64,000 nucleotides of DNA from UBA11872 sp965198285. Its GTDB lineage: Bacteria; Chloroflexota; UBA11872. The stretch lies in the NCBI GenBank assembly GCA_965198285.1, contig OZ240251.1, positions 2,666,001 to 2,730,000 of the forward strand. The letters are read 5' to 3'. Numbering within the stretch: the stretch's first letter is position 1; each line of letters opens with the position of its first letter. Position numbers and translations under genes: made by a program. The notes below the pieces were generated by a model, which saw nothing but the letters and a program-made list of their open reading frames with translations, had not been told where the DNA came from and ran no database searches. Shown one piece after another: positions 8,194 through 18,658 of this stretch.

Positions 8194-9612
8194 ATGTCTA
8201 AGGGATTCAGACTCGTCGTCGCGCTGATTGTCACGGCTCTTGCCCTAGCACTCGCGGCATGCGGCGAGAGCGGCGGCGTTGCAAGCGAGGTCGTACGCAC
8301 CGTCGAAGTCGAGAAGGCTGTCACGGTCGAGGTCGAAAGGATAGTGACTGTCGAAGTAGAGAAGCCGGTGATTCAGGAAGTGGTCAAGGTCGTTGAAGTC
8401 GAAAAACCCGTTGAAATTGTCAGGCAAGTGCAAGTTGAGGTCGTTAGAGAGGCCCAGACCCTGCCCCCCTTGATCATCGGGCACCTCAACGCGCTGACCG
8501 GATCGCTTTCTTACTTCGGTGTTTCCCATGGAAACGCAGCTGATCTGGCCGCCAGCCATGTCAACCGCGCCGGCGGAGTCCAGGGTGGCCCCGTCGTCAT
8601 TATCAACCGCGACACGGGCGTCAACCCCGTGCAGGGCGTCGATTCGGCCCGTGCACTGGTGGATGTGGAGAACGTGGCGGCAATCGTTGGCGCGCTGGCT
8701 AGCGGTGTGACCATTCCGGTCGCGACCTCGGTCACTGCTCCGAATCAGACACTCCAGATTTCGCACTCGTCAACCGCGCCGAGCATCACCGCGCTGGAAG
8801 ACGACGACTTCCTGTTCCGCACAACCGTGTCCGACGCGGCCCAAGGCGTTGTGCTGGGCCGCTTGGCCTGGGAACAGGGATATAGGACTGCCGGGATCAT
8901 GTACATCAACAACGCCTACGGCCAGGGTCTGGCCGAGCGCTTCACCCAGACTTTCACGGAGCTTGGCGGAACCGTCACGGATTCGGTTCCGCACGAGGAC
9001 AGTCAGCCCACGTTTACGTCTGAACTTGAAAAAGCCACGGACGGCGACCCCGACGTGCTGGTCACCATGAGCTATCCCGGACAGGCCGAGATCTACCTCC
9101 GCGAGGCCCTGGAAGGCGACTACGCCAATACGTTCCTCTTCGTGGACGGCGTCAAGTCCGACGACATGGTCAAAGCAATAGGCGGCGGCAAACTCGACGG
9201 CACGTTGGGCACTGCCCCAGGAGCTCCGGACAGCCCTGATCGGCGGGCGTTCTACAACTCCTACACCTTGACGTTCGGCGTGGACGCACCGCAGGAGCCG
9301 TACCTGGCCGAGACGTACGACGCCGTGGTGTTGATCGCTCTGGCGGCCGCCAAAGCCGGCACCACGACGGACTCCGTGGCCATCCGCGATGCTCTCCGAG
9401 ACGTTGCGAATCCGCCTGGCGAGGTAGTTGGCCCGGGTGCCGGCGGCATCCAGAAGGCCCTGCTGCTGATTGCCGAGGGCAAGGACATCAACTACGAAGG
9501 CGCGTCTGGCCCCGTTGACTTCGACGAGAACGGCGACGTGTCCGGTCCGATCGAGATCTGGACAGTCGAAGGTGACGAGGTCAAGTCCACCGGAAGGTTC
9601 GAACTGCCCTAG
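8194..9612 (+). CDS. Branched-chain amino acid-type ABC substrate-binding lipoprotein
   Basis: A 472-residue extracellular binding protein of the LivJ/Peripla_BP_6 type. The signal peptide ends in a lipobox (LALAAC, Cys 23). Residues 32-86 are a Val/Glu/Lys/Arg linker built from repeats such as VEVEK, and the two-lobed binding domain follows from about residue 92 (IIGHLNALTGS), including the typical DTGVNPVQGVDSARALV segment. The mature protein is tethered to the outer face of the membrane. It converges on the permease and ATPase genes to its right, with a bidirectional terminator between. Substrate is probably a branched-chain amino acid, amide or similar; not determinable here. Confidence 0.9.
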   Translation: MSKGFRLVVALIVTALALALAACGESGGVASEVVRTVEVEKAVTVEVERIVTVEVEKPVIQEVVKVVEVEKPVEIVRQVQVEVVREAQTLPPLIIGHLNALTGSLSYFGVSHGNAADLAASHVNRAGGVQGGPVVIINRDTGVNPVQGVDSARALVDVENVAAIVGALASGVTIPVATSVTAPNQTLQISHSSTAPSITALEDDDFLFRTTVSDAAQGVVLGRLAWEQGYRTAGIMYINNAYGQGLAERFTQTFTELGGTVTDSVPHEDSQPTFTSELEKATDGDPDVLVTMSYPGQAEIYLREALEGDYANTFLFVDGVKSDDMVKAIGGGKLDGTLGTAPGAPDSPDRRAFYNSYTLTFGVDAPQEPYLAETYDAVVLIALAAAKAGTTTDSVAIRDALRDVANPPGEVVGPGAGGIQKALLLIAEGKDINYEGASGPVDFDENGDVSGPIEIWTVEGDEVKSTGRFELP

Positions 9613-9635
9613 TTCGCACAGCCTGCAGGACATTC

Positions 9636-9668
9636 AGAGCGGGGCGGCTCAATGAGCCGCCCCGCTCT
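9636..9668. terminator. Bidirectional terminator hairpin
   Basis: A perfect 15 bp stem (agagcggggcggctc at 9636-9650 and its complement at 9654-9668) with a 3-base loop lies between two convergent genes, 23 bp after one stop and 25 bp before the other. No long T run follows on either side. Confidence 0.8.
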
Positions 9669-9692
9669 TGGCGAAATGACGACGAAAACCGT

Positions 9693-10703
9693 CTAGTCCG
9701 GGTTGTCCGGCTGACCCGATTGGCCGGAGTCGCTGATCGTGGCCACCCGCCGCCGCCACTCGCCGAGCAATCCGCCTGGCCGCAACAGCATGATGACGAT
9801 GATGAGCACGCCAATCATGAGCAGTCGGAAGCTCGGATCGGCGAAAACGCCGGGAAGAAACTGGGTACCGGCCCAGACGCCCCAAACCACAAAGGCTCCC
9901 ACCACGGCGCCGACATTGTTGCCCGAGCCGCCCACCATGAGCATGGCCCAGATCACAAAGGTGGCGAGCAGGGGATCGAAGGTCAGCGGCGAAAGGAATC
10001 GGACGTGATGCGCGAAGAGCGCACCTCCGATTCCCATGATCATGGCGCCGAACACAAACGACTGGAGCTTGAAATGAAAGACGTTCTTGCCGCTCGCCGC
10101 CGTCGTGACTTCGTCCTCGCGAATTGCCCTCAGCACGCGGCCCCAGGGCGAGCTGGCTGCTCGCTGCACGGCCACGAAGAGGACAACAAGGACAATCAGT
10201 ACGACCACGACGTACAGATAGTCATAGTTATCGGGCGCAACCAGATCACCCATGAACTTCGGGATCCGATACAATCCTTTCGAGCCATTGGCGGCCCACT
10301 TTTCGTTCAGAAAGAACAGTCGAACGCTCTCCGCAATTCCTAGTGTTGCGATGGACAGGTAATCATCGTTCAGACGCAACGTTACGGATCCTATTATTAG
10401 AGCTACGGCACCGCTGACCGCCGCGGCTGCGACGATCGCCAGGAAGAACCACGCATCAATGCCGAGGTCAAGCAAGCCAAGCTGAGCGAGATTGCCGCCG
10501 AATATGAAGTCTTCGAATTGGGCTACATCCGGCGGTGGCGACGTCAAAAGCGCCGCAGTGTATGCGCCCAGCGCGAAGAAGCCGGCTATCCCGATATTGA
10601 ACAGGCCCGTGAATCCCCAATGAACATTGAGCCCCAACGTGAAGATTGCATAAATCATCGCCATGATGGCGAAGCCAATCAAATAGTCGACAATTCCGAT
10701 CAT
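9693..10703 (-). CDS. livM: Branched-chain amino acid ABC transporter permease LivM
   Basis: A 336-residue polytopic membrane protein with about nine hydrophobic segments and the LivM signature region (GLNVHWGFTGLFNIG near residues 24-38, and LRAIREDEVTTAASGKNV in the cytoplasmic loop that contacts the ATPases). It forms the translocation pore with LivH. It is the last gene of the livG-livF-livH-livM run on this strand, 15 bp after livH. The usual family length fits, so the gene looks intact. Confidence 0.92.
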   Translation of the reverse strand: MIGIVDYLIGFAIMAMIYAIFTLGLNVHWGFTGLFNIGIAGFFALGAYTAALLTSPPPDVAQFEDFIFGGNLAQLGLLDLGIDAWFFLAIVAAAAVSGAVALIIGSVTLRLNDDYLSIATLGIAESVRLFFLNEKWAANGSKGLYRIPKFMGDLVAPDNYDYLYVVVVLIVLVVLFVAVQRAASSPWGRVLRAIREDEVTTAASGKNVFHFKLQSFVFGAMIMGIGGALFAHHVRFLSPLTFDPLLATFVIWAMLMVGGSGNNVGAVVGAFVVWGVWAGTQFLPGVFADPSFRLLMIGVLIIVIMLLRPGGLLGEWRRRVATISDSGQSGQPDNPD

Positions 10704-10718
10704 ATCTACGCTAGTTTC

Positions 10719-11777
10719 TTAATTTTGGGAGTCTCCAAAGATGCCCCGTGGCCTCGCCAAGAGCACCCCGATCATGAGGGCGAAGGCCAGGGCTGGCTTG
10801 TAGCTGGGATTGATCCACTGCGTGGAAACCTCCATGCTCACGCCGACGACGAGCGCACCCACAAGAGCACCGTAGGGATTTCCTATACCGCCCAGAATCA
10901 CTGCAGCAAATAACGGTATAAGGAACTTCCACCCCATGATCGGTAATAATTGCGCCTGTACTACTGCAAGCATTACGCCAGCCACCGCGGCCAGCGCGCC
11001 GCCGACCGCCCACGTCCACCAGATGACGTGTTTGGTGTTGATGCCGGTGACGCGTGCCAAGGTGGGATTGTCGGACGTAGCCCGCATGGCCTTTCCCATC
11101 TTTGTATAGGTGAGCAGTATGTAGACCGATGCTACGAGGAGGGTGGCAACCACGGCGACAAATACGCCGTCAGGATGAATGCGAACTTCCATTGGGAGGT
11201 GAAAGACTTGACGCGATTCCCTGGGATAGTGCTGGGTGTCCCCTGTCCAGATCATCTGAACCAGTCCACGAATGGCAATGGCCACGCCCAGGGATGCCAT
11301 CATTAGAATGGCGGTGCTGGCGCCACGATCTCGTAGTCGTCGGTAGATCAGAAGGTCGAGCGCGATCGCCCCGGCAGCCACGACAATCGCCGAGAGGGGG
11401 AGCGCGACGATTACCGGTACGCCGAACGTGAACGGACCCAAGCCTGCGCCTTCAATCCCAACCCGTGGAAGCAATCCGTCGACGATGAAGAAGGCTACAT
11501 AGGCTCCAAATGCCATGTAATCGCCGTGAGCAAAGTTGCCGAGCTTCAGAATTCCGTAGACCAGCGTGAGGCCGATGGCCCCCAAGGCGATGACGGATCC
11601 GAAGATGATTCCGTTGACCACGAGACCCATCTTTATGAACGGCAGGAAACCGAGTGCCACCAGACCGGCAACCATCAGGAGCGTTAGGCGGCCCGGCGAC
11701 GAGATCGGGCTAAGTCGCCTCACGGCGCTCCAGGAACCATGGACGCGGCCTTGCCGTTGAGATTGGGCTTGTTGCAT
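10719..11777 (-). CDS. livH: Branched-chain amino acid ABC transporter permease LivH
   Basis: A 352-residue membrane permease of the LivH type with multiple transmembrane segments and the family pattern GLTLVYGILKLGNFAHGDYMA in its first third (shown here as GLTLVYGILKLGNFAHG). The cytoplasmic loop MGKAMRATSDNPTLARVTGI is the ATPase contact region. I start it at ATG 11777 (MQQAQS), 10 bp after livF, instead of the longer frame to 11849, which would overlap livF. It pairs with LivM. Confidence 0.92.
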   Translation of the reverse strand: MQQAQSQRQGRVHGSWSAVRRLSPISSPGRLTLLMVAGLVALGFLPFIKMGLVVNGIIFGSVIALGAIGLTLVYGILKLGNFAHGDYMAFGAYVAFFIVDGLLPRVGIEGAGLGPFTFGVPVIVALPLSAIVVAAGAIALDLLIYRRLRDRGASTAILMMASLGVAIAIRGLVQMIWTGDTQHYPRESRQVFHLPMEVRIHPDGVFVAVVATLLVASVYILLTYTKMGKAMRATSDNPTLARVTGINTKHVIWWTWAVGGALAAVAGVMLAVVQAQLLPIMGWKFLIPLFAAVILGGIGNPYGALVGALVVGVSMEVSTQWINPSYKPALAFALMIGVLLARPRGIFGDSQN

Positions 11778-11787
11778 AACGACGGGT

Positions 11788-12478
11788 CTAGCCTCCGAGA
11801 TACAGGCGGCCAACGTCCGGGTTGTCGAGTAACCCCGGGCCGCTGTCATCCAGCTGGTTGGCGCCGCCTGAAAGCACGTAACCCCGGTCGGACATACGTA
11901 ACGACTCCCGGGCGTTCTGTTCCACGAGAAGGACTGCTACGCCAGTTTCGTTGATCTGTTGAATGCGCTCGAGAACCGTGTGCACCAGCGCCGGCGCCAA
12001 ACCAGCGGAAGGCTCGTCCAGCAAGAGCAGCGTAGGGTCCAACATCAAGGCGCGGGCGATGGCCAGCATCTGACGCTGACCGCCGGAGAGGCTACCGGCC
12101 TTCCGTCGCGAACTGCGTTGCAAGTCAGGAAACAGCCTAAGCATCTCCTCGATGCGTCCGCGGTAATCGTCGGTGCGCACGAAGGCGCCCATTTCCAGGT
12201 TTTCTCGGATTGTGAGGGACGGAAAGACATTGTCCGATTGCGGCACGTAGCACAACCCGCTGCGCACAATCTGGTCGGGATCTTGACGCGATATGTTCTC
12301 GCCCTGAAATCGCACAGCGCCAGATCTGATTCGCACCAGGCCGACAATTGCCTTCATGAGCGTGGACTTGCCGCAGCCGTTGGGACCGATGATTGTGACC
12401 ACCTCGCCCGCATTCACCGTGATAGAAACGCCATGCAGGATCTCGGTCTCGCCGTAGCCGGCTACGACATTGGATGCC

Positions 12479-12492
<14 letters not shown>
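11788..12492 (-). CDS. livF: Branched-chain amino acid ABC transporter ATP-binding protein LivF
   Basis: A 234-residue ABC ATPase. Walker A GPNGCGKST, signature SLSGGQRQM and Walker B LLLLDEPSAGLAP are all intact. The short length and the C-terminal EQNARESLRMSDRGYVL region fit LivF. Start is ATG 12492 (MALLEASNV), which overlaps the end of livG by 14 bp and indicates translational coupling; the frame to 12573 adds residues unlike the family. Confidence 0.92.
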
Positions 12493-13267
<775 letters not shown>

Positions 13268-13359
13268 GTCACACCGGCCTTCATTGATCGACCGCGTCGG
13301 CGTTGCGTAGGCGGGCGGCCTCCGGCCGCGACGCTGAAGCGCTTCGTACCATATATCAG

Positions 13360-14148
13360 ATGTGTACGGTCACAGTTGGTCCGCTAGAGGCGCTGTACTG
13401 GCCGACGACTGATCTGAAAGCGCCACAGACCATCGTGGCCGTTCACGGCATATGGGTCGGCGCGCACGTCTGGCGCCAGCTTGGCCCTTACCTGGCGTCG
13501 CGCGGCTATGCCACCTATGCGGTATGGCTGCGGCATCACCAACCGGGTGCCGACCACCGGCGACTGGAGGGTCTCGGGCTGCGCGACTACGCCGAAGACG
13601 TGGCGGCGGTCGTTCGCGAGTTGGGCAATCCGGTGCTCGTTGGGCAAAGCATGGGCGGTCTGGTTGCGCAGATTGCTGCCGCGGTCTCCGAACCCTCTGG
13701 ACTGTTCCTACTCTCCAGTGCGCCGCCATTCGGAATACCGGTCATCCCACGCCCGTCCCTTCTCCTCACTGGTATCCGCAACTTTTTCGGCCGGCCGTTC
13801 GCTTCCAGTCCGATGCACCCCTTTGCCGATGAGGTTTTTCTGGAGCGCATCAGTCCGGAACAGCGCACGGAACTGGCGACCCGGAGAGTGCCCGAGCCTC
13901 GCCGCCTTGCCCGGCAGCTCGCTTTTTGGCCTCCCGTCGTCAAGCGGTCCCAGATCCGGTGCCCGGTCTTTGTCGGCGCGGGCGATGACGATCCTGTCAT
14001 CTCGCCCTGGGTCACCCGCCGCATTGCCGCGCGCTATCGCGTGATCCCAATCTTCTACGACGGACGTGGACATATGCTGAACCTCGAGCCGGGATGGAAT
14101 TCTGTTGGCGATGACCTGATGCGCTGGGTGGAGCGCTTCGTCGCGTGA
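13360..14148 (+). CDS. Alpha/beta hydrolase
   Basis: A 262-residue cytoplasmic alpha/beta hydrolase. The oxyanion-hole segment VAVHGIWVG lies near residue 29, the nucleophile elbow is GQSMGG (Ser 97), the acid is probably in GAGDDDPVIS and the histidine in GRGHMLN. ATG 13360 is preferred over the longer frame from 13303. It is 18 bp ahead of the aldo/keto reductase on the same strand, so the two may be co-transcribed. Substrate unknown; an esterase or lactonase role is possible. Confidence 0.82.
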   Translation: MCTVTVGPLEALYWPTTDLKAPQTIVAVHGIWVGAHVWRQLGPYLASRGYATYAVWLRHHQPGADHRRLEGLGLRDYAEDVAAVVRELGNPVLVGQSMGGLVAQIAAAVSEPSGLFLLSSAPPFGIPVIPRPSLLLTGIRNFFGRPFASSPMHPFADEVFLERISPEQRTELATRRVPEPRRLARQLAFWPPVVKRSQIRCPVFVGAGDDDPVISPWVTRRIAARYRVIPIFYDGRGHMLNLEPGWNSVGDDLMRWVERFVA

Positions 14149-14166
14149 ATTTGGAAGGTGTTCGTC

Positions 14167-15105
14167 ATGACTAACCGACCGCTTGGTGCGTCCGGAGTGC
14201 AAGTCAGCGCGCTCACGATGGGATGCTGGGAGATTGGCGGCCTGGCCTGGGGGCCGATGCCGGCGCCCGAGGCTGCTGAGCTGGTCACGGCTGTCGCCGA
14301 CGCTGGGATCACGGCGTTCGACACGGCGGAGGCCTACGGCAATGGCCGTAGCGAAGTGATACTTGGCCAGGCACTTCGCGACCGTCGCGATGAGGTCACG
14401 TTTATCTCGAAGACGGGCTATTTGCCGGGTGTCGACGGTGCGCAAATGCTTCTGGACGAGCAGCCGCAGGACTACCGTGCGACCTCGATCCGGCGGGCGT
14501 GCGAACTCTCGCGTCAGCGGCTCCAGACCGACTGCATCGACGTCTACCTCCTCCACGATCCGCCCATGGAGGCGGTGATGCGCGAGGAGCCGTTTGCCGA
14601 ACTGCGGCGCCTTCAGGATCGAGGCGATATTCGAGCCTGGGGCGTCTCCTCGAGTCCGTCGGTTGCGGCTGAGGCCGTCAGACGCTGGGGTGCGCAGGTC
14701 GTCGAGACGCCGTTCAACGCCGCGAGTCCTCAAGCTGCCGCTGAGCTGTTTCCCGTGGCCGCTGAGTCACGGACTGGAGTTCTGGCGCGCAGCCCGTTCG
14801 CCAGCGGCAACTTGATCCTGACCCCCGAACAGCGCCGCGCGCTATACGCGGGTGACTGGCGTCACTTCCACGATGCGGCGCGGGTTGTGGCCGACGCCGC
14901 CGTTGCCGAGCGGCTGGAAGCGCTGGCTGATGCGCGCGACGAACTGCCCACCGATACGGCGATCAAGTACGTGCTGGGGCACGACGAGGTCTCCACGTGC
15001 ATCGTGGGCATCTCGGCATTGGCCGAGATCGAGCCGAACGTGCGGTCCGCACGCGAACCGTACCTCGACGTTGAGGATCGAGCCCGGCTTTCGGACGCAC
15101 ACTGA
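14167..15105 (+). CDS. Aldo/keto reductase
   Basis: A 312-residue NADP-dependent aldo/keto reductase with a TIM-barrel fold. The catalytic tetrad is visible: D52 and Y57 in FDTAEAYGNGRSE, K82 in SKTG, and His in LLHDP. The N-terminal RPLGASGVQVSALTMGCWEIGG segment is typical for the YdbC/YeaE-like groups. The start is ATG 14167 with ggaagg upstream. It follows an alpha/beta hydrolase by 18 bp and likely shares its transcript. Physiological carbonyl substrate is unknown. Confidence 0.88.
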   Translation: MTNRPLGASGVQVSALTMGCWEIGGLAWGPMPAPEAAELVTAVADAGITAFDTAEAYGNGRSEVILGQALRDRRDEVTFISKTGYLPGVDGAQMLLDEQPQDYRATSIRRACELSRQRLQTDCIDVYLLHDPPMEAVMREEPFAELRRLQDRGDIRAWGVSSSPSVAAEAVRRWGAQVVETPFNAASPQAAAELFPVAAESRTGVLARSPFASGNLILTPEQRRALYAGDWRHFHDAARVVADAAVAERLEALADARDELPTDTAIKYVLGHDEVSTCIVGISALAEIEPNVRSAREPYLDVEDRARLSDAH

Positions 15106-15242
15106 GCACCGCCCGATCTCACCTGGCGTCAGTGCCGGGCGGATCGGTCGGCGGCGTCCGCTGGTCAGGCTGTGCGCCCGACGCGTGGGAGCGAGTCGGA
15201 TGTGGCGGCGGCCAGCACTAGGTTTGTTTGGCTCTGTATACT

Positions 15243-15300
15243 TCCGTTTTGATCGCGCCTCGCGCAGGCGGACTGGCGCGCGCACGGAGGGTTGAGGCAA
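15243..15300 (+). promoter_or_regulatory. Conserved leader of first tandem binding-protein gene
   Basis: The 50 bp before the start (caggcggactggcgcgcgca, then cggagggttgaggcaa) is almost identical to the leaders at 16935-16980 and 18613-18658. It contains the ribosome binding site ggagg. A TATACT hexamer at 15237-15242 just upstream is a possible -10 box; I see no clear -35. Confidence 0.5.
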
Positions 15301-16806
15301 ATGGTCCGAAATATAACGAGACGGCGGTTTCTGACGGCGACTTCGGCACTTGGAATCGGCGTCGCCGGCGCGGCCGCGCTTGCGGCCTGCGGTGAGACGA
15401 AAGTCGTCGAAAAGGTCGTGACCCAGACGGTCGAGGTGGAAGTAGAGAAGGTTGTCACCAAGGAAGTCCCGGTCACGGTGGAGAGGGTCGTCACGGCCGC
15501 AACGGCCGCGCCGCAGTCCAAGACTGTCGAGTTTGAGTTCATCAGCGACCACGTGTCTGGCGTGCGCGGCAAATCCACCACCTGGGCGCTGGCCAACTTC
15601 CAGAAGGCACGGCCCGACATCAGGATCAAGTTCACACCGCAGGCCGGCCTGTTTTACGAGACGTTCGCGATTCGCATCGCGGCGGGTAGCGCACCGGCCG
15701 CCGCCCTGCTCGAGTGGAGCTTCTTCGGCGCCCACCAGGAATCGTTTACCCAGATCAACGACGTGCTGGACCGCCACCCCACCTTCGATGGGGCCGAGCT
15801 GATCTTTGAGCCGGACTCCTACACGGTCAACTATGACCTTGACTACCCGTTCGTGGACACGTGGCAGGGCGCTGCCTTCGGCCTTCCCTACCAGGGCAAC
15901 GTGAGCGGCCACTACTACAACATTGACCTGTATGACCAGTACGGTGTTCCGGAGCCGTCGTCCGATTGGACGTACAGCAACGAGTGGCTCGAGGCGGCCA
16001 AGCAGTCCACCGACCCGGACAACGGGATCTTCGGCACCCGAATCTCAGGTGGTGGCGACATCCACTTCTGGACGCCGATTGGCTGGGGCTTCGGTGGCAA
16101 GCAGTACATCTCGCCTGACGGCACGCACACCAGTCAATTCGACGAGGGTGGCGATCAGGGCTTCAAGTTCGGGGTTGACCTCATTCACAAGCACAGCGTC
16201 TCGCCGCCGACCGACGCGCAGCGCGAGTTGGCGGGTGAGTTTGGCGATATGTTTACGGCCGGATTGATCGGGGCCGAGTTGCGCCGCGGCGACGCTAAGG
16301 GCTTCCTAATCGGGGGCATCAGCGACCGTTTCCGCTGGTCGCTGGCGCCGCAGCCGAAGGGTGACGTGACTGGCACGGTGGCCGTACACCGCACCAACCA
16401 GGGGCACTACGTGCTCAACTCGGCGGACCGTCAGGGCGTGGTTGAGCCGGTCGTGGATTTCCTGGTCTGGATGGCGGGCCCCGAGATGCAGGCGCGGGCG
16501 GCGATCGACCGCGGCTTTCTGCCCTGCCGGTGGGACGCGCTGGAGTCGCCGGAGAATCTGGCCGCGCCGCCGGAGCGGCAAGACCTGCTGGCCACGTTCG
16601 TGCGCGGCGAGTTCCGGACCTGGCAGGGCTACCACCCCAACCAGCTGGAGTGGTTGGCCTGGCGCGGGATTGCTCACACGGCCATGACCGGCGACGCATC
16701 GGTGGAAGAGGCCATCGAGAACGCCGTAACCGAGGGTGACCGCATCCTGGCGCAGGACCTGGACTTGCTGAACCAGCGTATCGAGCGCTGGGGCCGCACC
16801 GCCTAG
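15301..16806 (+). CDS. Extracellular solute-binding protein family 1, tandem copy 1
   Basis: A 501-residue lipoprotein of the family-1 (sugar/oligosaccharide) binding-protein group. The N-terminus has a Tat-like TRRRFL motif, a hydrophobic segment and a lipobox (ALAAC, Cys 30), then a V/E/K linker at about 33-64 and the binding domain. The core includes YQGNVSGHYYNIDLYDQYG and WTYSNEWLEAAKQSTDP, which resemble the substrate-cleft segments of maltose- and glycerol phosphate-binding proteins. ATG 15301 follows ggagg. It is the first of three head-to-tail paralogues with no permease or ATPase adjacent, so it must share a transporter encoded elsewhere. Confidence 0.88.
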   Translation: MVRNITRRRFLTATSALGIGVAGAAALAACGETKVVEKVVTQTVEVEVEKVVTKEVPVTVERVVTAATAAPQSKTVEFEFISDHVSGVRGKSTTWALANFQKARPDIRIKFTPQAGLFYETFAIRIAAGSAPAAALLEWSFFGAHQESFTQINDVLDRHPTFDGAELIFEPDSYTVNYDLDYPFVDTWQGAAFGLPYQGNVSGHYYNIDLYDQYGVPEPSSDWTYSNEWLEAAKQSTDPDNGIFGTRISGGGDIHFWTPIGWGFGGKQYISPDGTHTSQFDEGGDQGFKFGVDLIHKHSVSPPTDAQRELAGEFGDMFTAGLIGAELRRGDAKGFLIGGISDRFRWSLAPQPKGDVTGTVAVHRTNQGHYVLNSADRQGVVEPVVDFLVWMAGPEMQARAAIDRGFLPCRWDALESPENLAAPPERQDLLATFVRGEFRTWQGYHPNQLEWLAWRGIAHTAMTGDASVEEAIENAVTEGDRILAQDLDLLNQRIERWGRTA

Positions 16807-16840
16807 GCGGATCCCTCCTCGGCGCAGAGCCGACGCACAC

Positions 16841-16877
16841 GCCTTCGAGCGCGGCCTTCAGTGCCGCGCTCGAAGGC
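16841..16877 (+). terminator. Terminator hairpin after tandem copy 1
   Basis: A perfect 15 bp inverted repeat (gccttcgagcgcggc and its complement) with a 7-base loop, 35 bp after the stop. The same structure follows both other tandem copies. No T run follows. Confidence 0.75.
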
Positions 16878-16892
16878 TGTGGCCAGCGTGCC

Positions 16893-16980
16893 CTCCACGA
16901 ATTTCACGCGACGTTATATAGTCTGCGCACGAAGCGCTGCCGCGCAAGCGGACTGGCGCGCGCACGGAGGGTTGAGGTAA
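16893..16980 (+). promoter_or_regulatory. Duplicated promoter/leader of tandem copy 2
   Basis: The block from ctccacgaat at 16893 through gacgttatatagtc at 16910-16923 to the start codon is nearly identical to 18570-18658. The shared AT-rich ttatatagt is the only strong -10-like sequence in an otherwise GC-rich region. The ribosome binding site ggagg is part of the conserved leader. Conservation between paralogues suggests co-regulation. Confidence 0.6.
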
Positions 16981-18483
16981 ATGGTCCGAAATATAACAAG
17001 ACGGCGATTTCTGACGGCAAGTTCGGCGGTCGGAGTCGGCGTCGCCGGCGCGGCCGCGCTGGCGGCCTGCGGTGAAACGAAAGTCGTCGAGAAGATCGTG
17101 ACCCAGACGGTCGAGGTGGAAGTCGAGAAAGTCGTCACCAAGGAAGTCCAGGTCACCGTAGAGAGGGTCGTCACGGCCGCAATGGCGCCGCAGTCCAAGA
17201 CTGTCGAGTTCGAGTTCATCAGCGACCACGTGTCAGGCGTGCGCGGCAAGTCCACCACCTGGGCGCTGGCGAACTTCCAGCAGGAACGGCCCGACATCAA
17301 GATCAAGTTCACCCCGCAGAGTGGAGACTTTGACGAGTCGTTCGCAATCCGCATCGCGGCCGGGAGCGCCCCCGCCGCGGCCCTGTTGAGTTGGGGCTTT
17401 TTTGGCGCCCACCAAGAAGCGTTTACCCAGATCAATGACGCGCTGGACCGCAACGCGGATTTCGATCCGGGTGCGCTGATCTACGAGCCCGACTCCTATA
17501 CGATCAACTACGACTTGGAGTTTCCGTTCGTGGACACCTTCCAGGGGCACGCCTTTGGGTTGCCCTACCAGGGCAACGTGAGCGGGCACTATTACAACAT
17601 CGATCTGTACGAGCAGTACGGCGTGCCCGAGCCGTCCGCCGACTGGACCTACAGCAATGAGTGGCTGGAAGCGGCCAAGCAGTCCACCGACCCGGACAAC
17701 AGCATCTTCGGCACCCGGATCGGAGGCGGTGGCGACATCCACTTCTGGACACCCATCAGCTGGGGATTCGGCGGCAAGCAGTTCATCTCGGCCGACGGCA
17801 CCCACACGACGCACTTCGACGAGGGTGGGGATCTAGGTTTCAAGTTCGGGGTTGACCTCATTCACGAGCATGGGGTGTCGCCGGCGACCGACGCGCAGCG
17901 CGAGTTGGCCGGCGAGTTCGGCGACGCCTTCTCGGCTGCCAAGATCGGGGCTGAGTTGCGCCGCGGTGACGCCAAGGGCAACGCGGTGGTCCGTATCGGC
18001 GACCGCTTCCGCTGGGCGCTGGCGCCGCAGCCGAAGGGCGATGTGACTGGCACGGTGGCCGTGCACCGCACCAACCAGGGGCACTACGTGATCAATTCGG
18101 CGGAACGGCAGGGCGTGGTTGAGGAGGTGGTGGACTTCCTGGTCTGGATGGCGGGACCCGAGATGCAGGCGCGGGCGGCGACCGACCGCGGCTTCCTGCC
18201 CTGTCGCTGGGATGCGCTGGAGTCGCCGGAGAATCTGGCCGCGCCGCCGGAGCGCCAGGACCTGCTGGTCAGCTTTGTCCGCGGGGCCTTCCGCACCTGG
18301 CAGGGGTACCATCCCAATTGGCAGGAGTGGCTGGCGTGGCGTGGAATCTCGCACACGGCCTTTACCGGTGACAAGACCCCCGACGAGGCTATCGAAGCCG
18401 CCGTCGCTGAAGGCGACCGCGTCCTGCGGCAGGACGTCGATCTGCTGAACAAGCGCATCGAACGCTGGGGCCGCACCGCCTAG
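16981..18483 (+). CDS. Extracellular solute-binding protein family 1, tandem copy 2
   Basis: A 500-residue lipoprotein that aligns end to end with its two neighbours, most residues being identical. It keeps TRRRFL, the ALAAC lipobox, the V/E/K linker and the cleft segments. Differences cluster around residues 105-185 (for example SGDFDESFAIR and NADFDPGALIYEP), where ligand contacts would be expected, so the copies may have diverged in substrate. Own promoter-like leader and own terminator hairpin suggest a separate transcription unit. Located on the membrane outer face. Confidence 0.88.
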   Translation: MVRNITRRRFLTASSAVGVGVAGAAALAACGETKVVEKIVTQTVEVEVEKVVTKEVQVTVERVVTAAMAPQSKTVEFEFISDHVSGVRGKSTTWALANFQQERPDIKIKFTPQSGDFDESFAIRIAAGSAPAAALLSWGFFGAHQEAFTQINDALDRNADFDPGALIYEPDSYTINYDLEFPFVDTFQGHAFGLPYQGNVSGHYYNIDLYEQYGVPEPSADWTYSNEWLEAAKQSTDPDNSIFGTRIGGGGDIHFWTPISWGFGGKQFISADGTHTTHFDEGGDLGFKFGVDLIHEHGVSPATDAQRELAGEFGDAFSAAKIGAELRRGDAKGNAVVRIGDRFRWALAPQPKGDVTGTVAVHRTNQGHYVINSAERQGVVEEVVDFLVWMAGPEMQARAATDRGFLPCRWDALESPENLAAPPERQDLLVSFVRGAFRTWQGYHPNWQEWLAWRGISHTAFTGDKTPDEAIEAAVAEGDRVLRQDVDLLNKRIERWGRTA

Positions 18484-18517
18484 GCGGATCCCTCCTCGGC
18501 GTAGAGCCGACGCACAC

Positions 18518-18554
18518 GCCTTCGGGCGCGGCCTTCGGTGCCGCGCTTGAAGGC
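18518..18554 (+). terminator. Terminator hairpin after tandem copy 2
   Basis: A 15 bp stem with two G-U-type pairs and a 7-base loop, positioned 34 bp after the stop and homologous to the hairpins at 16841-16877 and 20199-20235. Confidence 0.7.
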
Positions 18555-18569
18555 TATACGTGGTGTGGA

Positions 18570-18658
18570 CTCCACGAATCTCCCGCGACGTTATATAGTC
18601 CTGCCCACGAAGCGCTGCCGCGCAGGCGGACTGGCGTGCATAGGGAGGGTTGAGGCAG
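18570..18658 (+). promoter_or_regulatory. Duplicated promoter/leader of tandem copy 3
   Basis: Near-identical to 16893-16980, with ctccacgaat at 18570 and gacgttatatagtc at 18587-18600, followed by the ggagg ribosome binding site. See tandem copy 2. Confidence 0.6.
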